Positions 54,103 to 62,067 of a stretch of 64,000 bases of DNA are shown piece after piece. Position 1 is the first letter of the stretch; every line of letters starts with the position of its first letter. This DNA comes from Pontibacter deserti. Its GTDB lineage: Bacteria; Bacteroidota; Bacteroidia; Cytophagales; Hymenobacteraceae. The position numbers and the translations under genes were made by a program. The stretch covers positions 620,001 to 684,000 of the forward strand of contig NZ_JALPRS010000001.1 of assembly GCF_023630255.1 (NCBI RefSeq), written 5' to 3'. A model generated the notes under the pieces. The model saw only the letters and a program-made list of their open reading frames with translations. It was not told the DNA's origin and ran no database searches.

Positions 54103-55086
54103 ATGAAGACAACTATACGAAAAGCCATACACCAGATGGATGTGTTGATGGCTCCCCTTATACTTTCTGCTGTTAAAGAACAGAATGCACTGAATACATA
54201 TCTTTTCCATGCTCTTTTCCTGAATAAGGAAGAGTTGACTAAGAACCAGGCAGACCCACAACAACAGGTTACTGTAGATGTATTCCGCAGATTCGTGGCC
54301 TACCATAAAAACAAAGGCTACACTTTTGTATCTCCAGTTGATGTGCTGAATGGCCTTGATCCGGAAAAGAAGTATATAATGATCACATTTGACGATGGAT
54401 ATTATAATAACCTTCGTGCGTTACCAGTGCTTGAAGAATTCAATGTACCTGCCTTATTCTTTATTTCAGCAAATCATGTTCGGAATGGGAAAGCATTCTG
54501 GTGGGATGTAGCCTACCGTGAAGGGAAAAAAGCAGGTATGACAGATGCAGCAATTAGTATTGAAAAAGAATATTTGCTAACCTTGACCGATGATGCTATT
54601 GATAGCCACCTTATATCAAAGTATGGTATCGATTGCCTTACACCAATAAGTGAAACAGACCGACCATTAACACCAGATGAATTAAATAAATTTGCACAAC
54701 ATCCGCTGGTACATATTGGCAATCATACCTGCGACCATGCTGTGTTGCCAAACTATACAACAGCAGGTATAAAAGAGCAGATAAGCCAGGCACAGGATAT
54801 ATTAGAAGATATTGTTGGTTATAGACCTGTTACCATAGCTTACCCTTGTGGGGAATATAATGATAAAGTCTTAGAGGTGTGTCAGCAGGAGGGTATAAAG
54901 TTAGGTATTACAGTGCATCATGCTAAGAACTTTAATCCGCAGCTATACGAAATGAAAAACTTGCTTACACTTAATCGCTTTACTATTTGGGGTAACGAAG
55001 ATCTTATTAGTCAATGCAATTTTTACCGATCAGATTATCATATGCTAGATAAGATGAAAAAGGTATTGAAAAAAATTAAAGTATAA
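54103..55086 (+). CDS. Polysaccharide deacetylase (NodB homology domain, CE4)
   Basis: A 327-residue protein with a NodB-type metal-dependent deacetylase domain. The motifs are ITFDDGYYNN (about residues 89-98, with the metal and catalytic Asp), FFISANHV, HIGNHTCDHAVLP (about 205-217, the metal His pair), and a later AYPCGEYN. No signal peptide is evident, so it may act in the cytoplasm on lipid-linked sugars or nucleotide sugars. Beside the EPS export genes its likely substrate is an N-acetyl sugar of the polymer. It stands alone on the plus strand. Assignment of the enzyme class is firm, substrate inferred. Confidence 0.92.
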   Translation: MKTTIRKAIHQMDVLMAPLILSAVKEQNALNTYLFHALFLNKEELTKNQADPQQQVTVDVFRRFVAYHKNKGYTFVSPVDVLNGLDPEKKYIMITFDDGYYNNLRALPVLEEFNVPALFFISANHVRNGKAFWWDVAYREGKKAGMTDAAISIEKEYLLTLTDDAIDSHLISKYGIDCLTPISETDRPLTPDELNKFAQHPLVHIGNHTCDHAVLPNYTTAGIKEQISQAQDILEDIVGYRPVTIAYPCGEYNDKVLEVCQQEGIKLGITVHHAKNFNPQLYEMKNLLTLNRFTIWGNEDLISQCNFYRSDYHMLDKMKKVLKKIKV

Positions 55087-55158
55087 GCTTCTACAAAATT
55101 TAGATCATCTAAGTCAGGCGTTAGTAGCATCTGAATTAGATGATCTAAAAGTATAAAT

Positions 55159-55791
55159 CTATACCTTCTTTCTTAGAAAGTCTATAACATGGGTGGAGTC
55201 TTTGAAGGAAGTGCGCTGAGGTAAACCTTCATACTCAGTACGGTAAAATAACTCTTTTCTTGTCTCAAGCTCCATTGGGTCCTCTGAGATGTCGCTGTTC
55301 CAGCCGACCAAGAGTAGACCATCAGGTTTAAGAATAGTATGTAAAGCTTTGTAAGTTTGTGCCTGCATATCTGGTGTGTTAACACCATGCCCGAAAACAC
55401 CATTCAGTAGTACTATATCAAAGCTGCTTGCTTCCACATGTTTATCAATATCTAAAATACTTGCTACTAAGTGTTGCTTACCACCCCATATTACATTGTT
55501 TTCATCAATATCAACTGTGACCAGATCAACACCTTTGCTGAAGTATTTAAGTGATTCCCAAGTATAAAAAGCACAACCAACAAACAAAATGCGGCCTGCT
55601 TTAATATTTGAAAGCCGAGGGAAAAGTTGTTTATCTAACCAGATACGGTCTGATTGTTTTTTGAAATAGCTGGTATCTAGGCGCAAGTGCAGAAGGAGCC
55701 ATCGTTTTATAGGGATATATACTAATTTTTTTAATGATGAACCAGATGTCGTGCCCATAGTTGTGCCTGGAGCTGTTAAAGGTTTTGCCAT
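55159..55791 (-). CDS. Class I SAM-dependent methyltransferase
   Basis: A 210-residue protein whose Rossmann-like core reads GRILFVGCAFYTW (about residues 66-78, motif I with an unusual CAFYTW end), VTVDIDENNVIWG (the acidic ribose-binding strand), FDIVLLNGVFGHGVN, and LKPDGLLLVGW. These match class I methyltransferases. At the edge of the EPS locus it may O-methylate a sugar of the polymer. It faces the deacetylase convergently, with short AT-rich spacers. Substrate unknown. Confidence 0.85.
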   Translation of the reverse strand: MAKPLTAPGTTMGTTSGSSLKKLVYIPIKRWLLLHLRLDTSYFKKQSDRIWLDKQLFPRLSNIKAGRILFVGCAFYTWESLKYFSKGVDLVTVDIDENNVIWGGKQHLVASILDIDKHVEASSFDIVLLNGVFGHGVNTPDMQAQTYKALHTILKPDGLLLVGWNSDISEDPMELETRKELFYRTEYEGLPQRTSFKDSTHVIDFLRKKV

Positions 55792-55888
55792 GCAAGTATA
55801 GGGTTAAAGGGGTTAGATAATTTCCAGTCTATACTGTTGCAGCTATGCTTAGGTTATATTCTTTGGCTCTAATTGTCAAACAAAAAAG

Positions 55889-55930
55889 AACCACTCCCGG
55901 TGGTGCAGTAAATGCAGTGCAGGAGTGGTT
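55889..55930 (-). terminator. Terminator of the small DUF1737-like gene
   Basis: A 9-bp stem (55889-55897 with 55922-55930) around a 24-base loop. On the minus strand it follows the stop at 55956 and is followed by a T-rich run. Confidence 0.7.
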
Positions 55931-55955
55931 TACCTTTGGCTTTATCTTTAAGCTA

Positions 55956-56165
55956 TTACTCAATCCATTTTGTACGCTTTTGTTTAGGTGTGCGCTGTTT
56001 ACGCTGCATCCTTATAGCATCAGAAGGCCTACGCTCCAGTTGCTGTGCAAAACCATCGTTATGTTCCAGAATACTACCTTTTAGTTTCCAGCCCATTGGG
56101 ATAAAATCAGCTACTCTTGTAGCCAAAGAATCAAGATCAGGTGCGATTATAATATTGTACTCCAT
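55956..56165 (-). CDS. Small DUF1737-like protein
   Basis: A 69-residue protein when started at the Met of MEYNIII (56165). The open frame runs 15 codons further to 56210, but that extension is hydrophobic and unlike the family. It has the pattern of small DUF1737 proteins: a strand, a helix with DLDSLATRV, then MGWKLKGSI and a phenylalanine-containing strand. The tail is basic (KQRTPKQKRTK). Function unknown. It is closed by its own hairpin terminator and appears monocistronic. Confidence 0.7.
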   Translation of the reverse strand: MEYNIIIAPDLDSLATRVADFIPMGWKLKGSILEHNDGFAQQLERRPSDAIRMQRKQRTPKQKRTKWIE

Positions 56166-56509
56166 AATATTGTCTACTAACTTCAAGTACAATATATAAA
56201 ATATAAACACAGGTTGTACGGCCGCGCTACGAAAATTTAATAAAATAAGTTACGTTCTTGTAAATATTTATTGATCTAAGGGTATAGTTATATAATTGTG
56301 TAGTATTTGCTATGGTTATGATGGATAAGTGCAATTGTGGTAGAGAGGGCAGGGAGATTTAAAGAGCTTTTTAAGAGCCAAACTATAGTTCAGTAACTTA
56401 TAAGTTAAGCTGCTATTCTGTTGAGGTAACTGTTGAACAACGGAAAATAAAGTATAAATTATTCAGTAACAGAAAGATAAGAGTCTTGAAGTAGAAGAGG
56501 AAGTATAGA
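56166..56509. other. AT-rich intergenic region with stop-codon hairpin at its right end
   Basis: No gene seen. At 56499-56519 a perfect 9-bp stem made of the genome-typical words AAGTATA and TATACTT overlaps the stop codon of the zinc-ribbon gene. It has no long T run, so it is a weak terminator at best. Confidence 0.4.
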
Positions 56510-57148
56510 TTATACTTCCGGTTCTTCCAACGTATCCATTTTTATTTTTTCGATGAGCAGGTAATTTTTGAACTGATGGATCAGGCGGGTCATTTCCTGC
56601 TCTTTCTGGTCCAGTGCCGTCACTTCTTCATCAGAGTCCTGAAGTACAGGGCGAAGGCGGTTCAGGCTTTCCTGCATCTGTGCTATAGATTGTACAATAT
56701 GCTCACGCATTGTTTCATTCTGCTCTGTTTCAAGGCCTGTTTCTAATTCCCTGATGTACATCTCTAGGAACTCTACCAGGTGCCACGGATTATTTGGCCG
56801 GTTCCAGGTGAACGTGATGTTACAACGACGGCATTTGTAAGTATTGCACCGCCATCCGTGCTCGTTGCTGGTGGTTCCGGTACGTTTCAGCATATCTGAA
56901 TGCTTGCATTGAGGGCACTGGGCATTATCTTCTACAACCTTCTCCAGACGTGCACGCTTATCAAGTATAATACTACGGTTTTGAGCATGATTGTAAAGTT
57001 GCTGCTCCAGGTTCTGGCAGGCAGTGGTCAGCTTTTCATGTTCTGGATCAAGCTTGCCAGATTCAATAAGCAATTTAGCGCGCTTGCTAAAAAAGCGGAT
57101 AAGTTTGATCAGTTCGCGTTCATTTGCTTTAAGTTCGGGCTGCTTCAT
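56510..57148 (-). CDS. Coiled-coil protein with zinc ribbon
   Basis: A 212-residue soluble protein. The outer parts are helical with heptad-like charge patterns (about residues 1-70 and 130-205). The middle (about 78-115) has a four-to-five Cys zinc ribbon: CPQC, then about 20 residues, then CNTYKCRRC, followed by NITFTWNRPNNPWHL. The length and layout fit a widely distributed Bacteroidota hypothetical family that I cannot name. It lies 47 bp downstream of the HemJ gene on the same strand and may be co-transcribed, but no link to heme is visible in its sequence. Confidence 0.8.
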   Translation of the reverse strand: MKQPELKANERELIKLIRFFSKRAKLLIESGKLDPEHEKLTTACQNLEQQLYNHAQNRSIILDKRARLEKVVEDNAQCPQCKHSDMLKRTGTTSNEHGWRCNTYKCRRCNITFTWNRPNNPWHLVEFLEMYIRELETGLETEQNETMREHIVQSIAQMQESLNRLRPVLQDSDEEVTALDQKEQEMTRLIHQFKNYLLIEKIKMDTLEEPEV

Positions 57149-57195
57149 AGGTTTATCTTTTTCATAAAGGTAAGGAATCTGCCGGAAAATGTAAG

Positions 57196-57726
57196 TTACT
57201 TGCTCTCCCGAACACGCTTATAAATGCGAATAGCCAGCATAAGTATAGCCGAGAAAAGTATAAGGCCAACAATGCCCCATATCATACTTAGTGTGCTCTT
57301 TAGCACCACCAGGAACACGATGCTGATCAGGAAAAGTGTGGCTACTTCGTTCCAGATGCGGAGTTGGGTGGAGTTATACTTTAAAATACCCTGTTGTTGC
57401 TGTTTAAAAATAGCGTGACACAGGAAATGGTATACATATAGGCCTACTACAAAACTCAGTTTCCATACAAGCCAGTTGGGTGTTCCTCCATACAAGTGCC
57501 ACATGCTCAGACCAAAGATAAGGGTAAGTATAGCCGAAGGCCAGGTAATGCCATACCACAACCGCTTCTGCATGATCTTGAATTGCTCCTGAAGTATAGA
57601 CCTCTCAGGTTCAGGTTTCTCAGTAGTCTCGGCGAAATATATGAAAAGGCGCACAATGTAGAACAACCCGGCAAACCAGGTTACCACAAATATGATGTGC
57701 AGCGCCTTAACGTAAAAATAGCTCAT
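57196..57726 (-). CDS. hemJ: HemJ-type protoporphyrinogen IX oxidase
   Basis: A 176-residue membrane protein of four to five helices. The signature KALHIIFVVTWFAGLFYIVRLF near the N-terminus carries the conserved His (residue 10). WKLSFVVGLYVYHFLCH in the middle and RIWNEVATLFLISIVFLVV near the C-terminus complete the HemJ (UPF0093) pattern. HemJ oxidises protoporphyrinogen IX to protoporphyrin IX, the next-to-last step of heme synthesis. The hemN gene, acting one step earlier, lies about 740 bp upstream on the same strand, though the two are separated by a repeat-rich gap and may be transcribed apart. Confidence 0.92.
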   Translation of the reverse strand: MSYFYVKALHIIFVVTWFAGLFYIVRLFIYFAETTEKPEPERSILQEQFKIMQKRLWYGITWPSAILTLIFGLSMWHLYGGTPNWLVWKLSFVVGLYVYHFLCHAIFKQQQQGILKYNSTQLRIWNEVATLFLISIVFLVVLKSTLSMIWGIVGLILFSAILMLAIRIYKRVRESK

Positions 57727-58468
57727 GAACTATAGTTATAGTTGTTTGGCAAAGGTAGGTGGTAGAGTTTACAGTTGAAAGGTATTATGTTAATGTCATT
57801 TCGAGTGTATCGAGAAATATATTTCGGCTTATAGTTAAAGTCTATACTTACTTGAACTAGGCTATACTTTCAATTTAACTTCTACCCTGGGAGCTTTACT
57901 TACTTACAGTTGTCATAGTTAACTTTGGTGCCCTTACGGCCGCGGGGCCCCGTCTTCGGGCATCGCGCTGCTGATTTGAAGCTACCCTCGTACCTCGGGT
58001 TGCCTTCAGCACCGCAACAAATCAAAGGCGCTCCACCCAAAGACTGTAATCTTTCGATAGTAGATGCTCTCGCTATAGTTGAGCTGCTATAGTTGCATCG
58101 CTTTTCCAACAATGTATTTCCCTAGGGACAGGTCGCGACCTGTCCGACCCACAGGCTGTAACTATAGAACTATAACTGGTGAATTGGCTGAAGCAAAACT
58201 GTCCCCTGGAGGGGACCACAGGGGTGTTGAAACAGAAACTATAAAACTATTAAACAAACTAAAGCAGCAACAGAAAACTCCCCGCCTTAGACAAGGAGGG
58301 GATAAAGGAGTGGTTGGATAATCGGCAACTATAATTAATTAGTGTAATTACTACCTATAACCAATCCTGTCAATCCATTAATCCTGAAAATCCTGATTCA
58401 GACAGAAAAAGAGCTGCCCCTGAGAACAGCTCCTTCCTATAAATCGAAACTTAAAACTTCAAAATTCC
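57727..58468. repeat. Repeat-like intergenic region with GC-rich island and palindromes
   Basis: About 740 bases with no credible gene but much structure. A GC-rich island (about 57930-58060) contrasts with AT-rich flanks. A perfect 20-bp palindrome lies at 58126-58145. Two hairpins with CCCC/GGGG arms are at 58201-58216 and 58280-58301. Short ORFs crossing the region have no family features. I suspect dispersed non-coding repeats of the kind common between Bacteroidota genes. Confidence 0.6.
58126..58145. repeat. Perfect 20-bp palindrome
   Basis: GGACAGGTCG followed by its exact reverse complement, CGACCTGTCC. It could be a cruciform, a protein-binding operator or part of a dispersed repeat. 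Confidence 0.85.
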
Positions 58469-59842
58469 CTACACCGACTTACTAAATACCGGCGTAGTTG
58501 GTTGCTGCGACCATAGTCTTGAATCAAGGCACATGGCGATGTTGCGCACGAACGGGTGGCCGGCAGGTAGTATCTGTATACTTTTGTTCGTGTATTCTAC
58601 CAAGCCATCTTCGGCAAGTGGTTGCAGGCGATCAAGAGCATCGGTAAAGTAAGGGGCCATGGCTTCGTCCCACTCGGTGCGGAACTGGCACATTAGGTTC
58701 AGGATATGCTTGCGGATCAGGCGGTCTTCTGCAGTTAATTCGTGACCTTTCAGTATTGGTAAGATACCTGAGTTAACCACTTCTTCGTAGGCTTCCACTT
58801 CCTTAATGTTCTGCATAAAAGCGGTACGTGTATCTGAAATGCTGGAGCAACCTAAGCCTATCAGCAGCTCTGTGTGGCGTGGGGTGTAACCCATAAAGTT
58901 ACGATGCAGGGTACCGTTTTTTGCAGCCAGGTATAGTTCGTCGGTTGGCAGGGCAAAGTGGTCCAGGCCGATCTCGATGTAACCGGCTTCTTCCAGCATG
59001 GCGCGGCCCATTTCGTATAATCCCCGTTTTACAGATGGCTCGGGCAGGTCAGCTTCGGAGTAGCGGCGCTGGGCTTTGCTCTTCCAAGGCACGTGGGCGT
59101 AACTATAAAACGCAATACGTTCCGGACGAAGCTCTTTTACTCGCTCTATAGTATGGCGCACGCTGTCGGCAGTCTGCATAGGTAGGCCGTAAATAATGTC
59201 GCCGTTTATAGAAGTATAGCCGATTTCGCGGGCAGCGTCAAAGATCTCTTTTGTTTTCTCGAAGGTCTGGATGCGGTTGATCACGAACTGCACGCGTACA
59301 TCAAAATCCTGTATACCTACGCTCAGTCTTCTGAAACCCAGGTCGTACAGCACCTGCAGTTGCTCGGCGTTGGTAGCGTTCGGGTGTACTTCTATACTTA
59401 AAGCAGCATCCGGGGCCAGTTCGGCTTTCTCCAGTATTTTGCCCAGCATCAGTTTCAGGTTCTCGGCCCCGAAAAAAGTAGGCGTACCACCGCCCAGGTG
59501 CAGTTCTGTAATGCGAGGTTTCCTGCCAAAAACCTGCAGGTAGCGTTCCCATTCCTTTAAAATGGCAACTATATAAGGTTCTTCAACGGCATGGTTGGTG
59601 GTAATGCGCTTGTTGCAACCGCAGTAGGTGCAAAGTTTCTCGCAGAAAGGCAGGTGCATGTACACACTGATGCCCTCGGTGTCGTTGGTTTTATCGAAAG
59701 CCTGTTTTACGTGCAGCATCCAGGCGGCTTCGGTCAGGGGAGTTTCGTCCCAGAACGGCACAGTCGGGTAGCTGGTGTACCTTGGCGAAGGCACATCGTA
59801 TTTGGCAAGTAGTTCAGTTGGTGTAGTTACTGGTGCGGTCAT
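58469..59842 (-). CDS. hemN: Oxygen-independent coproporphyrinogen III oxidase (radical SAM)
   Basis: A 457-residue radical SAM enzyme converting coproporphyrinogen III to protoporphyrinogen IX without oxygen. The N-terminus has PSPRYTSYPTVPFW. The [4Fe-4S] motif is CEKLCTYCGC (about residues 68-77), followed by ELHLGGGTPTFF, SIEVHPNAT, GFRRLSVGIQDFD and a C-terminal HemN domain (GYTPRHTELLIGLGCSSIS). Length matches bacterial HemN and the CxxxCxxCGC cluster motif supports HemN proper over HemW. HemJ, the next enzyme of the pathway, lies downstream on the same strand. Confidence 0.96.
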   Translation of the reverse strand: MTAPVTTPTELLAKYDVPSPRYTSYPTVPFWDETPLTEAAWMLHVKQAFDKTNDTEGISVYMHLPFCEKLCTYCGCNKRITTNHAVEEPYIVAILKEWERYLQVFGRKPRITELHLGGGTPTFFGAENLKLMLGKILEKAELAPDAALSIEVHPNATNAEQLQVLYDLGFRRLSVGIQDFDVRVQFVINRIQTFEKTKEIFDAAREIGYTSINGDIIYGLPMQTADSVRHTIERVKELRPERIAFYSYAHVPWKSKAQRRYSEADLPEPSVKRGLYEMGRAMLEEAGYIEIGLDHFALPTDELYLAAKNGTLHRNFMGYTPRHTELLIGLGCSSISDTRTAFMQNIKEVEAYEEVVNSGILPILKGHELTAEDRLIRKHILNLMCQFRTEWDEAMAPYFTDALDRLQPLAEDGLVEYTNKSIQILPAGHPFVRNIAMCLDSRLWSQQPTTPVFSKSV

Positions 59843-60048
59843 AACGTACAGATTTAGTATAGTTGCCCCAATTCCGGGCTGTGTTTATACTGCAAATGTC
59901 CGAAGAAGCTACGCCGCAGGAAATGATATATGTCAGTAGTAGGGGAGTGGAAAGGGGATATTTGTCAGGTTTAACTTCTAACGGACTTAGCTATGCAGAG
60001 GGCGAAGCAAAGCGAGCCTTTTGTATAAGGTATGGTTAGCACCTGTAT

Positions 60049-60693
60049 TTATTTATCAAATTTAATTGCATCATTCGGGTAATGCTTTTCTAATCTAAAA
60101 AAGCCGCTTTCATCGTCTTGCATGATTAATACACCCCAGTCTGATAAGCGGTCAATAAGGTAAGCTTCTTCTTTATTGCTCAACTGTAAATCACTCTTCC
60201 TATACCCATTGTCTCTGAAGTAATGGTCAAGTAATTGTCGTTTCCCTTGTGCTGCTACTGAGTCCACGCTTTTCCACTTTCTGATAACAGTTACTTGATC
60301 CATAGCTTCTTTATTAAGCATCAATAGCTTTGTCCCTTTTACTAGTTCGACGAGTGATAATGAATCTTTAGGTGAACCTACTATTTCACTTAGTTCAATC
60401 AATTCCCAAAGTTCAGGTAACAGTATTCTTATAGTGTCACCTCTATAAGTAGCACCAATCGTAAAGAAGTAGTTAGGTCTTAAAGCTCCTGGAACTTGTA
60501 CAACATAATCAGGGTCTGTCTCACGCTTTGAATAATATGGAGTATAGTTATGCATAACTCCTTTGATAAAGTTATCAAGTTTCCTGCCCTCATTAGTAGT
60601 TGAGTTTTCCGCGTTATTACCAACCTTCTGGCATCCAAACAGTAGAAAAACAAAAAGCAGGAAAAACAAAATCACAAGCTTTATCTGATGCAT
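60049..60693 (-). CDS. Hypothetical lipoprotein
   Basis: A 214-residue protein with a lipoprotein signal: hydrophobic core about 5-20 and a lipobox LLFGC with the Cys near residue 21. The mature part is soluble and mixed alpha/beta with no motif I recognise. It is isolated, between hemN (same strand, about 200 bp downstream) and the PLP-enzyme gene (divergent). Function unknown; membrane-anchored, exported location is likely from the signal. Codon use looks similar to neighbours. Confidence 0.8.
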   Translation of the reverse strand: MHQIKLVILFFLLFVFLLFGCQKVGNNAENSTTNEGRKLDNFIKGVMHNYTPYYSKRETDPDYVVQVPGALRPNYFFTIGATYRGDTIRILLPELWELIELSEIVGSPKDSLSLVELVKGTKLLMLNKEAMDQVTVIRKWKSVDSVAAQGKRQLLDHYFRDNGYRKSDLQLSNKEEAYLIDRLSDWGVLIMQDDESGFFRLEKHYPNDAIKFDK

Positions 60694-60903
60694 TTAATCC
60701 TTTTTATATTCTCTATGTGTGCTAAAAAATGTATAACAGTAAACATACGCTTATCTGTACTATATACAGATTTAGTAATGTGTCTTGAATTAAAATCTAC
60801 AGCCAATATATAAACTTTATCTAATACTTAAATCCCAAACTATAAAAGCATCTCTCCCCAAAACTTACTACTTTCACGGCTATACTTTACCCGAACCTGA
60901 CCG

Positions 60904-62016
60904 ATGAAGATAACTGTACCAACCCTGCTGCTCGATAAGGAAAAATGCCAGTGTAACATCCGCATGATGGTGGAGAAAGCCCGGCGCAATAACCTAAGGT
61001 TGCGACCGCATTTTAAAACGCACCAATCGGCGCAGGTAGGCGAGTGCTTCAGGCAGGAAGGCGTAGAAAGTATAACAGTATCATCTCTACGGATGGCGCG
61101 GTACTTTGCCAACCACGGCTGGACCGATATTATGGTAGCTATACCCGTAAATGTGCTGGAACTGGAAACTATAAACGAACTGGCTAGCCGTGTGCGCCTG
61201 CACCTTATAGTTGTGAACGAAGAAGTGCTTCCTGTGCTGCAGCAAGGTTTATACCACAACGTGGCAGTCTGGCTTAAAATAGATACCGGCTATCACCGCA
61301 CCGGCATCCCGGTCACCGACAATAAAACTATAGGCAGCGCCCTGCAAACTATAGCTGCTTCCGACAAAATGGAGTTTCAGGGTTTTATGGCTCACGATGG
61401 CCATACCTATAAACAAACAGATGCCGAAGCTATCCGCGAAATCCATAAAAAGACGGTAGAGTTACTAAACCAGCTGCGCGAGCGCTATAAAGCCCAGTTC
61501 CCAAATATAGAACTCTCCATCGGCGATACGCCCAGCTGTAGCATTTTAGAAACTATAGTTGGCGTAGACGAGATCAGGCCCGGCAATTTTGTGTTTTACG
61601 ACCTCACGCAGCAGCACATCGGTTCTAACAACTATAACCAGATTGCAGTGTGCATGGCCTGCCCGGTAATTGCCAAACACCCCGAGCGCAACGAGCTTAT
61701 ACTTTACGGCGGCAGCGTACATTTCTCGAAAGATGTATTACCGCAATCTGACGGCAGCAATTTGTTCGGTAGGGTAGTGGAGTTAACAGAAAACGGCTGG
61801 ACTGATCCTGTGGAAGGTATAAATTTGGTTTCGCTGTCGCAGGAACATGGTATTGTAAGAGCTACGCCGGAGCAGTTTGCAAAGTATAAAGTTGGTGATC
61901 TGATGTATATTCTGCCTGTACATTCCTGCCTTACCGCTGACATCATGAAAAGCTACCTGACACTGGATGGTGAGCGGCTGGAGCATTTATCAAGCTTGCC
62001 GGAAAGCTATCTATAA
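60904..62016 (+). CDS. D-threonine aldolase / D-serine dehydratase-like PLP enzyme
   Basis: A 370-residue fold-type III PLP enzyme (alanine racemase-like barrel plus a C-terminal domain). The N-terminal block RPHFKTHQS (about residues 33-41) carries the expected PLP-binding Lys. Further blocks are LKIDTGYHRTGIP, MAHDGHTY, SIGDTPSCSI, and near the C-terminus SLSQEHGIV and LPVHSCLTAD, whose His and Cys form the metal site in this family. Members split or dehydrate D-beta-hydroxy amino acids. No partner genes are adjacent, so substrate choice (D-threonine, D-serine or similar) is open. Confidence 0.9.
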   Translation: MKITVPTLLLDKEKCQCNIRMMVEKARRNNLRLRPHFKTHQSAQVGECFRQEGVESITVSSLRMARYFANHGWTDIMVAIPVNVLELETINELASRVRLHLIVVNEEVLPVLQQGLYHNVAVWLKIDTGYHRTGIPVTDNKTIGSALQTIAASDKMEFQGFMAHDGHTYKQTDAEAIREIHKKTVELLNQLRERYKAQFPNIELSIGDTPSCSILETIVGVDEIRPGNFVFYDLTQQHIGSNNYNQIAVCMACPVIAKHPERNELILYGGSVHFSKDVLPQSDGSNLFGRVVELTENGWTDPVEGINLVSLSQEHGIVRATPEQFAKYKVGDLMYILPVHSCLTADIMKSYLTLDGERLEHLSSLPESYL

Positions 62017-62023
62017 AAAAGAA

Positions 62024-62041
62024 CCCTGTATTGCTACAGGG
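62024..62041 (-). terminator. Terminator of the Arg/Ser-rich gene
   Basis: A 7-bp stem (62024-62030 with 62035-62041) and a 4-nt loop. On the minus strand it follows the stop at 62068 and leads into a TTCTTTTTT run, so it mainly serves the minus-strand gene. Confidence 0.7.
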
Positions 62042-62067
62042 CCTGTAATTTAAAGTATAAAATAGTT

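Noticed and set aside
57900..58321. Two short open frames (minus 57900-58112, plus 58079-58321) in the gap before hemJ
   Set aside because: They run through palindromes and CCCC/GGGG hairpins and have no protein-like pattern; read as a repeat-like non-coding region.
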